Below the pieces are notes generated by a model. It was not told the DNA's origin, searched no databases, and saw nothing but the letters and a program-made list of their open reading frames with translations. Made by a program: the position numbers and the translations under genes. This document shows, piece after piece, positions 51,998 through 61,933 of a stretch of DNA of 64,000 nucleotides. Positions within the stretch are counted from its first letter, which is position 1; each line of letters opens with the position of its first letter. Source of the DNA: an uncultured Succinivibrio sp. (GTDB taxonomy: Bacteria > Pseudomonadota > Gammaproteobacteria > Enterobacterales > Succinivibrionaceae); NCBI GenBank assembly GCA_934218695.1, contig CAKQDA010000010.1:21447-85446 (forward strand), read 5' to 3'.

Positions 51998-54094
51998 TTA
52001 GCGGATGCTGTATGTTGGGTACCAGCGTCTTATCAGAGCTTTACATGTGTCTATATCGGTATTCATAAGTTTTACTGCCGCTTCTCTTGCTGGACTTATG
52101 AGATCAAAATCTCTGTTGACATCAACGACCTTAAAAAGGTCAAAACCTTTCTGTTTTTCTCCTAATACTTCGCCAGGTCCTCTTAATTTGAGATCTTCTG
52201 AAGCAATTTTAAAACCGTCATTTGTGCTCTTCATGATAGCAAGTCGCTGCATTGCAATGTCGTGATCTGTTTCATCATTCTTTTTATAAACAAGTATGCA
52301 GTATGATTCTTTAGAGCCTCTGCCAACACGACCTCTTAACTGGTGCAACTGTGCCAGTCCCAGTTTATCAGCGCCTTCTATGATAATGATAGATGCATTT
52401 GGAACATCAACGCCAACTTCTACGATGGTTGTTGCAACAAGGATGTTGTATTTTCCATCTAAAAAGCCTTTCATGACTTTATTTTTATCATTAACAGACA
52501 TTTGTCCGTGAAGAAGACCTATCTTAAGCTCAGGTAATTCCTTTTTTAAGCATTTATAGGCTTCATTTACCGAAGCATTTTCATCATCATCGGCATCAAT
52601 GTTTGGACAGATCCAGTAAGCCTGTACTCCTTCTTTGCAGACAACAGACAGTCTCTTTATGATGTCTTTCTTCTTTTCGTCTGACATGACTGCTGTGACA
52701 ATAGGCTTTCTGCCTGCAGGTAGTTCGTCTAATTTAGATACATCAAGATCTGAGAACAAAGCTAACTGCAGAGTTCGTGGAATCGGAGTTGCCGTCATCA
52801 CCAGCTGGTGCATGGTGATTTTTTCAGGAGCTTTATGCAAAAGGGCTATTCTCTGATCAATACCAAAACGGTGCTGTTCATCGATAATTGCAAGAACCAG
52901 TGATTTATAGCTGATTTCGGGCTGAAAAACACTGTGTGTACCTACAATGACATTAGCATTTCCTGATTTTATGTCTTCAACTATTTTGTCTCTTTTACTT
53001 CCTTTTACAGAGGAGGTTAAAAGCACCGTATTAATGTCTAAATTATCAAGAAGAGTTTTTATTTTATTGTAATGTTGCTGTGCCAGAAGTTCTGTAGGAG
53101 CCAATATAACGCATTGATTTCCTGATGATGCCACCTGAAGGGCAGCTAATACTGCAACCATGGTTTTTCCAGAACCGACATCTCCATGCAACAGCCTTAA
53201 CATTGGTTTGTCATTTTTTAAATCTGAGCTTACCTCGTCTATTGATCGTAACTGTGCATTTGTCAGCTTAAAAGGTAAAGATTCTATGAATTTCTGTTTT
53301 AACTCTTTGTTGTCAGGTATTAAAAGGGCTTTATTAGCACTGTTTTTCCTTTTTAAGAAAAGTAACGTTAACTGGTAGGCAATAAGTTCTTCATAGCAAA
53401 GTCTTCTAAATGGAGATGACTTTTCAAGGATAAATTTGTCTTTGGGGTTATCCAGTGGAAACGGTCTGTGCGACAGTTCGATAGCCTGGCTTATGGTTAA
53501 TTTAAAAGGGTTGATATCTTCTGGAAGAATTTCTGGCAGCGCCATGACTCTTAATAAATCTAAAACACTGAATATCACTTTTCTTATTGATGCCTGAGGC
53601 ACTTTTTCAACAGCATGATATACCGGTGTAAGTCTGTCTGACGGTAAGAAAGGTTCATTGTCTCCAATGAATGTAACTGTAGGTTGAGCCATCACTCTGG
53701 CGCCGTTGTACTCGCTTAATTTTACGGCACCAAAAGCTAAAACTCTTCTTCCCTGAATGTAGTTCCTCAGCTGATTAGGGTAAAGGTTGAAGAATGTGGC
53801 TTCTATCTTTCCCGTGTTATCCTGAAGAATGACTTTCAGTAATCTTACTCTTGAATTTAAAACGTTATTAACGGCTGCGATGTGGGCATCAATAAGGACA
53901 AAATTACCGTCAGGGAAAATATCTCTGATTTTAGTAATTTTGGTTTTATCAAGATATTTAAAAGGAAAATCAAAAAGGAGATCAAAAAGAGTTTTGATCC
54001 CCTTGTTGTTAAAACTTTTAATATAAGACGGCCCCAGTCCTTTTAAGGTAGCAATATCAGTGCAAGAATATCTTGAATCATCTTCTAGGGCCAT
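51998..54094 (-). CDS. recG: ATP-dependent DNA helicase RecG
   Basis: Branch-migrating helicase that remodels stalled forks and Holliday junctions. From ATG 54094 (SD AAAGG; the in-frame GTG 54115 is less good) it has 698 aa. N-terminal wedge/OB domain (LKGLGPSYIKSFNNKGI; GKIEATFFNLYPNQLRNYI), helicase motifs I GDVGSGKTMVA, Ia APTELLAQQH, II DEQHRFG, III MTATPIPRT, and motifs V/VI TTIVEVGVDVPNAS and HQLRGRVGRG. All are intact. It follows pssA by about 50 bases on the same strand. Confidence 0.96.
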   Translation of the reverse strand: MALEDDSRYSCTDIATLKGLGPSYIKSFNNKGIKTLFDLLFDFPFKYLDKTKITKIRDIFPDGNFVLIDAHIAAVNNVLNSRVRLLKVILQDNTGKIEATFFNLYPNQLRNYIQGRRVLAFGAVKLSEYNGARVMAQPTVTFIGDNEPFLPSDRLTPVYHAVEKVPQASIRKVIFSVLDLLRVMALPEILPEDINPFKLTISQAIELSHRPFPLDNPKDKFILEKSSPFRRLCYEELIAYQLTLLFLKRKNSANKALLIPDNKELKQKFIESLPFKLTNAQLRSIDEVSSDLKNDKPMLRLLHGDVGSGKTMVAVLAALQVASSGNQCVILAPTELLAQQHYNKIKTLLDNLDINTVLLTSSVKGSKRDKIVEDIKSGNANVIVGTHSVFQPEISYKSLVLAIIDEQHRFGIDQRIALLHKAPEKITMHQLVMTATPIPRTLQLALFSDLDVSKLDELPAGRKPIVTAVMSDEKKKDIIKRLSVVCKEGVQAYWICPNIDADDDENASVNEAYKCLKKELPELKIGLLHGQMSVNDKNKVMKGFLDGKYNILVATTIVEVGVDVPNASIIIIEGADKLGLAQLHQLRGRVGRGSKESYCILVYKKNDETDHDIAMQRLAIMKSTNDGFKIASEDLKLRGPGEVLGEKQKGFDLFKVVDVNRDFDLISPAREAAVKLMNTDIDTCKALIRRWYPTYSIR

Positions 54095-54147
54095 AAGACT
54101 TACCTTTTCAGACACACAAATTCAGTGGTGACAGTTTCATATTGCCT

Positions 54148-55518
54148 TTATAAAAGCTGTTTAATGAATATTGAAGCTCTCAATCTCTTTACTTTCTTGA
54201 GCAGTTTCTGAATTTCTTCAGGATAACTGTCAAAAGTATCTAAATCATCTACACTGCTTATTAGCTTTGTGTGGCGAAGCAGATATTGCTGTTCGTGAGC
54301 AAACTTTTCCTGCAGCTGATGATAAGGATCAGAAATAATTAATCCATTTTCAAGATCAAGACTCCAGGCTCTTGGATTCAGATTATTACCTGTGAGCAGA
54401 GCAAAGTTACTGTCAACAAACATACCTTTTACGTGATAGGTGTTGTCTCCGTCCTTCCATAGCATAATTTTCAGCAGCCCGGAATCAACGTATTTCTGAT
54501 TTTTCTCAATGAAATCTTTTAAATTCTGCTCATAAATGTAAGGAACTGCTCCTACTGGAGAGAAGTTCTCTCCTTCTCTGATATAGAAGTCGTTTGCAAC
54601 CTTGTCACCTACTACCAGGGTAACAGCAACATCTCTTTTCAGAGCATCCTCAATTGCTGTAGATACAACTTTTGGAGGGTTGAAATAAGGCGTGCAGATA
54701 AACAGTTTTTCTCTGGCAGCTCCCAGTAACCACATGATGGTTCTGTTTAACTGATTGCCTTTCTTGCCTAAACCTGCGATTGGCGTTACTCCCACCTGGT
54801 AATTGCTGATCTTATCGTTTTTAACGCTGTACTGGACTTGAGTGAGATGACGTCTTAACTCGCGAATTTCATCGCGCATCTCTTTAGCAGGTTTTACCTC
54901 TCCCTGAGAGAAATCCTGAACAGCAAAATTAGGATGGAAAGCATTAGTTGCAAAAGCACACATGGTGTTGGCTAACTCAGCAGAATGGATCTCATGGTAT
55001 CTGTCCAGACGGTATCGACCGTTAAAATCCATATAAACATCGTTGATGCTGGCTCCAGAGTAGAGCACAGTATTATCAAAAACAAATCCCTTTAAATGCA
55101 TAACTCCGAAGATTTCTCTTCGTTTTACAGGAACACCATAAATTGCAGGAGGGTTTTCGCTTGTCTTTGCCATTTTGTAATAAAGCTCGGAATTACCAAG
55201 AGATGGTCCTTTACCGATTAACCCTCTCTGAGCGCGATGAAAATCCACATAAACTCTAATATAGAGTTTTGGATTTTTTTCTTTGGCGTCATAAAGAGCT
55301 TTTAATACTTTCCTGCCTACATCATCATCCTGCAAATATAAAGCTGTGATGAGGATCCTCTCTTTTGCACCGGCTATAAGCTCGAGAATTCTGTTAAAAC
55401 AGCGATGAGGTGTTTCTAAGATGTTATATGAAGATACATCTACAGGTATAGTTGGCAACTGCTGTAGTCTTGTCTGACAGTAAATAGCACCTGGTAAGCT
55501 CTTTTTTAGGAAAAACAT
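54148..55518 (-). CDS. pssA: CDP-diacylglycerol-serine O-phosphatidyltransferase (PLD-type)
   Basis: Makes phosphatidylserine, the precursor of phosphatidylethanolamine. It is the proteobacterial, soluble/peripheral type of the phospholipase D superfamily, not the membrane CDP-alcohol type. 456 aa, with two HxK motifs: HLKGFVFDNTVLYSGASIND (about residues 147-166) and HVKGMFVDSNFALLTGNNLN near 350-370. N-terminal LPTIPVDVSSYNILETPHRC and RILITALYLQDDDVG also match E. coli PssA. It follows the aminopeptidase gene by 15 bases. Confidence 0.94.
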   Translation of the reverse strand: MFFLKKSLPGAIYCQTRLQQLPTIPVDVSSYNILETPHRCFNRILELIAGAKERILITALYLQDDDVGRKVLKALYDAKEKNPKLYIRVYVDFHRAQRGLIGKGPSLGNSELYYKMAKTSENPPAIYGVPVKRREIFGVMHLKGFVFDNTVLYSGASINDVYMDFNGRYRLDRYHEIHSAELANTMCAFATNAFHPNFAVQDFSQGEVKPAKEMRDEIRELRRHLTQVQYSVKNDKISNYQVGVTPIAGLGKKGNQLNRTIMWLLGAAREKLFICTPYFNPPKVVSTAIEDALKRDVAVTLVVGDKVANDFYIREGENFSPVGAVPYIYEQNLKDFIEKNQKYVDSGLLKIMLWKDGDNTYHVKGMFVDSNFALLTGNNLNPRAWSLDLENGLIISDPYHQLQEKFAHEQQYLLRHTKLISSVDDLDTFDSYPEEIQKLLKKVKRLRASIFIKQLL

Positions 55519-55533
55519 TATCCGTCAACTCCA

Positions 55534-57471
55534 TTAAATAGCGGCAGTGGCCTTGTTAAGCCAGTTAATTTCATCTTCAGTTAAAGAGGTAGCTGCGTTA
55601 GTAATTACATTATTTACGTTCTGATGGTAATTGTTAAGCCATTCTATTTCTTTTTGTGATAAAAGCTCTTTATCAATAAATCTCTTATCAAAAGGAACCA
55701 GTGTTAGAGGAGAAAAACACAGCATGTGCTGCATTCCAGGAAGAGTACACTGCATTACAACCAGCAGGTTTTCAAGTCTGATTCCGAATTCTCCCTCTTT
55801 GTAGTATCCAGGTTCATCAGACAGAACCATGCCTGGAACTAATGGTACTGTAGACCTTCTTGAAGAGATGGTTTGTGGACCTTCATGCACTGAAAGCACG
55901 TGTCCTACTCCATGTCCTGTACCGTGAGCAAAATCAAAACCGCATTCCCATAAAGGGCGTCTTGCAATAGCATCAATCTGAAGTCCTGAGGTTCCCTTAG
56001 GGAAGATTAAAGATGCTAGGGCAATGTGAGATTTCAATACAAGAGTGTACATTCTCTTTATTTCATCAGTCAGATGAGGCCCCACAAGAATAGTTCTTGT
56101 GATGTCTGTAGTGCCTTCAATGAAATGAGCTCCGCTATCAATAAGATATAAGCTGTCCTTGCCTAATGCTCTTGGTGTGGATTCATTCTCATGATTGTAG
56201 TGGCACATTGCAGCATTAGGTCCTAAAGCGGAAATTGTTGCAAATGACGGCTCTATAAAACCAGCCTCAACTTTTCTAAAACTTAATGCTCGTGCTGCAA
56301 GTTCAGCTTCATCAACTCCTTCAACTCTTCTGAAAAATGCCTCATCACTCTCTGTAGGCTTATCTAATGAAGTAAGATTGTCAAGCCAGGAAAGGAATCG
56401 GCACATTGCAATACCGTCTTTAATATGAGCTTTGTATTCACCTGCAACTTCAATGTGGTTTTTGCATGCTTTTGGCATTTGGCACAGGCCCAAGCCTTCA
56501 GAAACCTTAGCACCGCCAGTGTACAGCTTTGTCATGATGTGAGCGTTGGTGGTTTCAGGATCCACATAAACTGTACATGATGATGAACATAATCTGTCCA
56601 GTACATCGTCAAATGCATCTTCAGGGAAGATATCAATATGACCGATATGTTCCTGCAACTGATCCTGCAGATTCTCATCTTTAAAGTGATTTGGATTGAT
56701 ATACCACTCCAGGGCTTCATTTGAGTAGGCAACCATTTTGCAGTTGATAACAGGAAGATAAGCTCTATCCCTGCCCCTGATGTTCAGTAACCAGCAAATG
56801 CTCTCTGGATCACAGATTACTGTGGCATCCAAATCCTTATCTCTTAAGGTTTGTGCTATGAGCTGCCTTTTTTGAGGACTTGGACATCCGTTATATTCAT
56901 CAGGAAAAATTGAAATCTCTGAAATTACAGGATCTGGTCTGTCTGTCCAGATTTTATCTACAAGGTTGCTCTCTGTTGCTACCAGGTTTATGTTGTTCAT
57001 TCCCAACTCATTCTTTATAGAGAGGTATTCTTTATAGCTTACACAGTTAATATCGATTCCAACTGTTGAATTTTTGGGCATTACTGATGAAAGCCATTTA
57101 GACGGTTTAATTTTGGCTAGATCAAAATCCTGAAAGATATCACTGTCTATCTGTTCTTTTACCTGTACAACGTATCTTCCGTCAACAAAAACTGCGCAGT
57201 CTCTGTCTACAGGTATTCCGTATTCTGTATTATCGAGGCTTATTTCGATACTTTTGTCATTAATATCAAGATCATCACGTGTAATAACAGCATAACCTGC
57301 GCTTCCTGTAAAGCCGGTAATGTACTTTAGTCTTTCCTCATCTTCATTGAGTTCATAAGACAGGTATTCATCATCATGAGAAATAATAAGTGCATCAAGA
57401 TCGTTCTGATCTAGAAGTTCTCTTAATGAAGCAAGTCTTTGTCTAAAGACACTGATATTCTGATCCGACAT
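55534..57471 (-). CDS. Xaa-Pro aminopeptidase, large three-domain M24B type
   Basis: Metallo-aminopeptidase that removes N-terminal residues before proline. The roughly 645-residue form has two creatinase-like N-terminal domains and a C-terminal pita-bread domain, the plan of eukaryotic APP1 rather than of the ~440-aa PepP. Metal ligands are visible: two Asp in LIDSGAHFIEGTTDITRT, His in GHGVGHVLSVHEG, and Glu in LSDEPGYY and GIRLENLL. The start is uncertain between 57471 (weak SD, preferred) and 57495 (no SD). It is divergent from prlC, another peptidase, and upstream of pssA. Confidence 0.88.
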   Translation of the reverse strand: MSDQNISVFRQRLASLRELLDQNDLDALIISHDDEYLSYELNEDEERLKYITGFTGSAGYAVITRDDLDINDKSIEISLDNTEYGIPVDRDCAVFVDGRYVVQVKEQIDSDIFQDFDLAKIKPSKWLSSVMPKNSTVGIDINCVSYKEYLSIKNELGMNNINLVATESNLVDKIWTDRPDPVISEISIFPDEYNGCPSPQKRQLIAQTLRDKDLDATVICDPESICWLLNIRGRDRAYLPVINCKMVAYSNEALEWYINPNHFKDENLQDQLQEHIGHIDIFPEDAFDDVLDRLCSSSCTVYVDPETTNAHIMTKLYTGGAKVSEGLGLCQMPKACKNHIEVAGEYKAHIKDGIAMCRFLSWLDNLTSLDKPTESDEAFFRRVEGVDEAELAARALSFRKVEAGFIEPSFATISALGPNAAMCHYNHENESTPRALGKDSLYLIDSGAHFIEGTTDITRTILVGPHLTDEIKRMYTLVLKSHIALASLIFPKGTSGLQIDAIARRPLWECGFDFAHGTGHGVGHVLSVHEGPQTISSRRSTVPLVPGMVLSDEPGYYKEGEFGIRLENLLVVMQCTLPGMQHMLCFSPLTLVPFDKRFIDKELLSQKEIEWLNNYHQNVNNVITNAATSLTEDEINWLNKATAAI

Positions 57472-57615
57472 AATTTTCTCGTTTTTTAATGCCATAACAT
57501 ACGGTATTTAATGCGTTTTATTATGCATGATCTTAGCACATACGCCTATATCTATCAAAAAACGATGCCTTTTCAGTGTACAATCATGGAAAAGTAAAAT
57601 TTTTGATAGGAAAGA

Positions 57616-59679
57616 ATGATTATGACAGAAATTAAAGATAATCCATTATTGAATTATAGTGGACTGCCTCCTTTCTCTCAGGTGAAGCCTGAACATGTTA
57701 AAAATGCGGTAGAAACAGCCATAGAAAGGTGTAAAAAACAGATCATTGAATTATCTGAAAAATATAAAAACGAGCCTACCTGGGATAATGTTATTTCTCC
57801 AATTGAGGAATGCGAGGATCGTTTATCTAAGGTATGGTCTGTGGTTTCTCATTTAAACTCTGTAAATAACACTCCAGAATTAAGACAGGCTCATGATGGT
57901 TGTTTACCTGTTCTGTCACAGTTCTATTCATGGTTCGGTCAGTACAAGCCATATTTTGAGGTTTTAAAGAAGATCCAGTCTTCTGATGCTTTTGGAAGGT
58001 TATCAATTCCCCAGCAAAAGGCTGTCAAAAATGCTATTAGGGATTTCAGATTAACTGGTGTGGATTTAAATGAGGCAGATCAGAAGAAATTTGCAGAAAT
58101 TTCTGCCAGACTGAGTGAACTGACCTCAAAATTTTCAAATAACGTTCTCGATGCAACTCATGGTTACACTCTTCACGTAACCGACAAAGACAAGTTAAAA
58201 GGACTCCCTGAAAGTGCCTTAAAACTTGCTAGTGCAGAAGCTTCTGAACGTAAGCTTGAAGGGTATGTCTTTACTCTGGAAATGCCTTCTTACTTGCCTT
58301 TTCTTACACACTGTGAGAACAGAGATTTAAGAAAAGAGCTTTATGTGGCATATAACACCCGTTCTTCTGAAATAGGGCCAAATGCCTGTAAATGGGATAA
58401 CGCAAAAATAATGGAAGAGATCCTTTCATTGCGACATAAAGAGGCAAAACTGTTAGGCTTTGACTCTTATGCTCATTTATCACTTGCAACAAAAATGGCT
58501 GACACTCCAGAGACCGTAGTCGGTTTCTTAGAGGATCTTGCTAAAAAATCCCACGCTCAGGGCGAAAGGGAAATTGCAACACTGCGAGAGTACGCTAAAA
58601 AGAATGGTGTGGACGATTTACAGCCATGGGATATTGCTTATTATTCTGAAAAACTGCGTCAGGAGAAGTTCTCATACTCTGAAGAGGAATTACGTCCGTA
58701 CTTTCCTGAGAATAAAGTAATTGAAGGTATGTTTGAATGTGCTCACAGATTATATGGCATTACCTTAAAGAAGCGACTGGGCATTGACGTCTGGAATGAG
58801 AATGTAAAGTGCTTTGATGTCTATGAGGATAAATATGGGGCCAAGATAGGTTCCCTGTTTATGGATCTGTATGCACGCCCTGGTAAAAATGGCGGTGCAT
58901 GGATGGATGAGTGCCTAACACGCCGTTATCGTGATGATGGTTCTCTGCAGTTGCCTGTCGCATACCTTATATGCAATTTTACAAGACCTGTAAACAGCAG
59001 CATCACTGAATTAACACATGATGAAGTCGTAACTATTTTCCATGAGTTCGGTCATTCTCTAAATCAGCTTTTAACCAGAATTGATATTGCAGACGTTTCT
59101 GGTATCAACGGTGTGCCATGGGATGCTGTTGAGCTTCCAAGTCAGTTCAATGAGAATTTTGCCTGGCAGGAAGAGGTATTAAACTTCTTATCAGGACATG
59201 TAAAAACAGGTAAACCTCTGCCTAAAGATAAACTGGATGCTATTCTGGCAGCAAAGAATTTTGAATCAGCAATGTCAATGCTCCGTCAGATAGAATTTGC
59301 ACTGTTCGACTTTAGAATTCACTTAGAATACGATCCTGAAAAAGGCGGGAGAATATTTGAGATCCTGAACGAAGTTAAAGAACAGGTTGCGGTTGTTCCT
59401 AACTTTAAAGACAGTCGCTTCCCTAATAATTTTACTCATATTTTCTCTGGTGGGTATGCTGCAGGGTACTACAGTTACAAGTGGGCTGAGGTTTTAGCTG
59501 CCGACGCATTCTCTCTGTTTGAAGAAAAGGGCATCTTTAATCGCAGTGTCGGAAAGAGTTTTGAAGAGTTAATCCTTGCTTGTGGTGGTGCTTCAGATCC
59601 TTTAAAGAACTTTGAAGAGTTCAGAGGAAGAAAACCTAGCGTGGATGCACTGTTAAAGCAAAGTGGCATTGAACAGTAG
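57616..59679 (+). CDS. prlC: oligopeptidase A (M3 zinc metallopeptidase)
   Basis: Cytoplasmic endopeptidase that degrades signal peptides and other short peptides. 687 aa (E. coli OpdA 680). The thimet-type zinc motif is HEFGH (in TIFHEFGHSLNQLL, about residue 475-488), with the third ligand Glu downstream near WDAVELPSQFNENF. N-terminal NPLLNYSGLPPFSQVKPEHV is typical of PrlC. SD AGGAAAG precedes the ATG. It ends in two terminator-like hairpins before the convergent rnb gene. Confidence 0.95.
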   Translation: MIMTEIKDNPLLNYSGLPPFSQVKPEHVKNAVETAIERCKKQIIELSEKYKNEPTWDNVISPIEECEDRLSKVWSVVSHLNSVNNTPELRQAHDGCLPVLSQFYSWFGQYKPYFEVLKKIQSSDAFGRLSIPQQKAVKNAIRDFRLTGVDLNEADQKKFAEISARLSELTSKFSNNVLDATHGYTLHVTDKDKLKGLPESALKLASAEASERKLEGYVFTLEMPSYLPFLTHCENRDLRKELYVAYNTRSSEIGPNACKWDNAKIMEEILSLRHKEAKLLGFDSYAHLSLATKMADTPETVVGFLEDLAKKSHAQGEREIATLREYAKKNGVDDLQPWDIAYYSEKLRQEKFSYSEEELRPYFPENKVIEGMFECAHRLYGITLKKRLGIDVWNENVKCFDVYEDKYGAKIGSLFMDLYARPGKNGGAWMDECLTRRYRDDGSLQLPVAYLICNFTRPVNSSITELTHDEVVTIFHEFGHSLNQLLTRIDIADVSGINGVPWDAVELPSQFNENFAWQEEVLNFLSGHVKTGKPLPKDKLDAILAAKNFESAMSMLRQIEFALFDFRIHLEYDPEKGGRIFEILNEVKEQVAVVPNFKDSRFPNNFTHIFSGGYAAGYYSYKWAEVLAADAFSLFEEKGIFNRSVGKSFEELILACGGASDPLKNFEEFRGRKPSVDALLKQSGIEQ

Positions 59680-59687
59680 GTAAAATA

Positions 59688-59713
59688 AAAGAGCAACAGA
59701 AGTTGCTCTTTAG
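59688..59713 (+). terminator. terminator of prlC
   Basis: A 10-bp stem AAAGAGCAAC/GTTGCTCTTT with loop AGAA, nine bases past the prlC stop, followed by a short T tract. Confidence 0.7.
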
Positions 59714-59740
59714 TTGAGACAGCCTTTAAAGCTACAGTTT

Positions 59741-59781
59741 AGGTGGAATTGCTCCTTACAGTTCTAATTCCACCTTTTGTT
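59741..59781. terminator. second hairpin between prlC and rnb
   Basis: A 10-bp stem AGGTGGAATT/AATTCCACCT (59741-59750 and 59766-59775) with a 15-base loop and TTTT after it on the plus strand. It ends just before the rnb stop codon and may back up the first terminator. Confidence 0.6.
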
Positions 59782-61794
59782 TTATCTTCTTCTGTTGAAG
59801 TTGTTTCTGTTTTTCTTAGGAGCTGCAGGATCCGGCAGAATCAGCCCACCAAAAGGTTCACTAGGAGCACCTACAACAGATCTTGTTTCCTTGTTAACCT
59901 CAACAATTCTAACCCTGATAGGATCTCCCAGGCGTTTTACCAGTTTACCCTTTACAAAAGCTTCACCGGTATCTCCTGACAGGATAAGATCTTCCTTGCT
60001 CTCGGATATAAAAGAGAATGGAACGAAGATCATTGCTCCGTTTTCAGTAAGGAGCACTTTCAGTCCGCCTCTTGAAATATCAAAAATTTCACCGTTAAAA
60101 ACAGTTTTCTTTTCTATTTCAGGCTCAAGGAATTCAACATACAGCCAATCTCTGACATCACGTTCTGCCATTCTGTTTGTGCGACGGGCATCGTTCATTT
60201 CTTTTAATAGATCTTCATCAGGAAGAGTTGGTTTTACAGTATTAACGATCAGTGACTTTAACAATCTGTGGTTTACCATGTCGCCGTACTTTCTGATAGG
60301 AGATGTCCATGTGGCATAATTTTCAACGCCTAGTGCGTAGTGAGGACCAGGTGCTATGCTGATCTCTGAGTATTCCTGAAGTTTTCTGATTCGGCTGTCT
60401 AAATAATCGTTATTGTTTTCTACAGCAAATCTTCTTATTTTGTTGTATTCTTCAATAGTATCCAATTTATCTTCATCAAAAGGACATTTTTCCTTTGTAA
60501 GAAGTTCGACTATATCTTTCTTTTTCTGCATGTCAAAACCGCAGTGGATATTGAAAATACCACTATTCAGTTTCTGAGCCAGAAAATCTCCTGCTGCAAC
60601 ATTAGATACGATCATTGCCTCCTCAACAATCTGATTGGCAATGCGTCTGTGGTTAACCTCAATATGATCTAATGCTCCGTTATCCTTCAGGACAAACTCA
60701 TAGTCAGGTCTGTTCTTGAAACTTGCAGCATGGGTCGAACGGTATTGATCTCTTACTTTCGTAAATTCAACGAGTAATGACAAAACCGGTTTAATTTTGT
60801 CATCTGGTACGAATTTAGCTTCAGGGACTCCTTCAAGATAATCTGATATTTCATTATAGATTAGCTTGCCGTGTGACTGGATTTTTGCAAGCTTGAATAC
60901 GGTTTTGTCTTTTAGTAGCTCTCCGTCTTTAGTAATGGTCATAATGCCTACCAGCGCAGGTCTTGACTCATCAGACCTGAGAGAACACAGATTCTGTGAG
61001 AGAATTCTAGGCAACATTGGAATATCTCTGCCAGGCAGATAAATTGAGAATGCTCTGTGTGCTGCCAGGTGATTTAAAGGTGTGTTCTCTGAAATATACC
61101 CTGTAGGATCTGCAATTGCAGTATATAGCCTGTAATTGTCGCCATCTTTTTCTATATAAAGAGCATCATCCATGTCTTCAGTATGCTCTGAATCGATGGT
61201 GACAAATGGGACAGCTGACAAATCTTCTCTTGGAAGAGAATCCTCTAAAAAGTTAAACTCAGCATCTTCTGGTTCTGCTAAAGGCAGGTCATAACGTCTA
61301 AGACTTACAGTCCAAGGGGCTTTTGGATCATTCTTTTTACAGATAAACTCGTCTAATGAGGCTCTAAAAAATTTTTTTTCTAGAGGATGGGAGGAAAGAT
61401 TACAGATTACCCAGTCGCCATTCTCCAGTTTCTGTGATTTATCCTTACGATGGTCATCAGCCAGCATCTTGATATTGATACATGGATGATCCGGAATGAT
61501 GTTTAATTTTCCACCAACATACAGAACTTTGCCTACGAATCTTTTTAAGTATGCATCAATCAACTTTTCTGGAACAGCGTGACTCTTTCCGTTGCCGTCA
61601 TCTTCAATTACAGCTCTGATTCTGTCTCCATTAACGACATTTTTCATATCATTCGGTGTGATGAAGAAAGATTCTCTGTCAACTTCAAGAAAACCGAAAC
61701 CTCTGTCTGATGCCTTAACAAAACCTTCTTTTTTTACTTTTTCTTTTTCAAATGTATTCTTTAACTGACGTAAAGCAGGATCGTCAAATAACAT
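59782..61794 (-). CDS. rnb: exoribonuclease II
   Basis: Processive 3'-5' hydrolytic RNase for mRNA turnover. From ATG 61794 (SD GGAG, 7-base spacing; an in-frame start at 61806 is rejected) the protein has 670 aa, slightly longer than E. coli RNase II (644). Order: cold-shock domains (KASDRGFGFLEVD near the start), catalytic RNB domain with the Asp cluster in TIDSEHTEDMDDALYI (about 200-215), the GLP-type PRILSQNLCSLRSDE, and YATWTSPIRKYGDMVNHRLL, then a C-terminal S1 domain. The extra C-terminal residues end in the basic NRNNFNRRR. The pattern matches RNase II rather than RNase R. Confidence 0.95.
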   Translation of the reverse strand: MLFDDPALRQLKNTFEKEKVKKEGFVKASDRGFGFLEVDRESFFITPNDMKNVVNGDRIRAVIEDDGNGKSHAVPEKLIDAYLKRFVGKVLYVGGKLNIIPDHPCINIKMLADDHRKDKSQKLENGDWVICNLSSHPLEKKFFRASLDEFICKKNDPKAPWTVSLRRYDLPLAEPEDAEFNFLEDSLPREDLSAVPFVTIDSEHTEDMDDALYIEKDGDNYRLYTAIADPTGYISENTPLNHLAAHRAFSIYLPGRDIPMLPRILSQNLCSLRSDESRPALVGIMTITKDGELLKDKTVFKLAKIQSHGKLIYNEISDYLEGVPEAKFVPDDKIKPVLSLLVEFTKVRDQYRSTHAASFKNRPDYEFVLKDNGALDHIEVNHRRIANQIVEEAMIVSNVAAGDFLAQKLNSGIFNIHCGFDMQKKKDIVELLTKEKCPFDEDKLDTIEEYNKIRRFAVENNNDYLDSRIRKLQEYSEISIAPGPHYALGVENYATWTSPIRKYGDMVNHRLLKSLIVNTVKPTLPDEDLLKEMNDARRTNRMAERDVRDWLYVEFLEPEIEKKTVFNGEIFDISRGGLKVLLTENGAMIFVPFSFISESKEDLILSGDTGEAFVKGKLVKRLGDPIRVRIVEVNKETRSVVGAPSEPFGGLILPDPAAPKKNRNNFNRRR

Positions 61795-61933
61795 GCTTAT
61801 CTCCAAAATAAATTTTCAACGCAGATTATACAATGATGAGGGGCTGTTTTCTGATTTTTGAGAAAAAACAGGATAAAAGTGCAAGAGATCAATTAGAATA
61901 GTGAAATGATTAAGTTATGTCCTAACAATATGT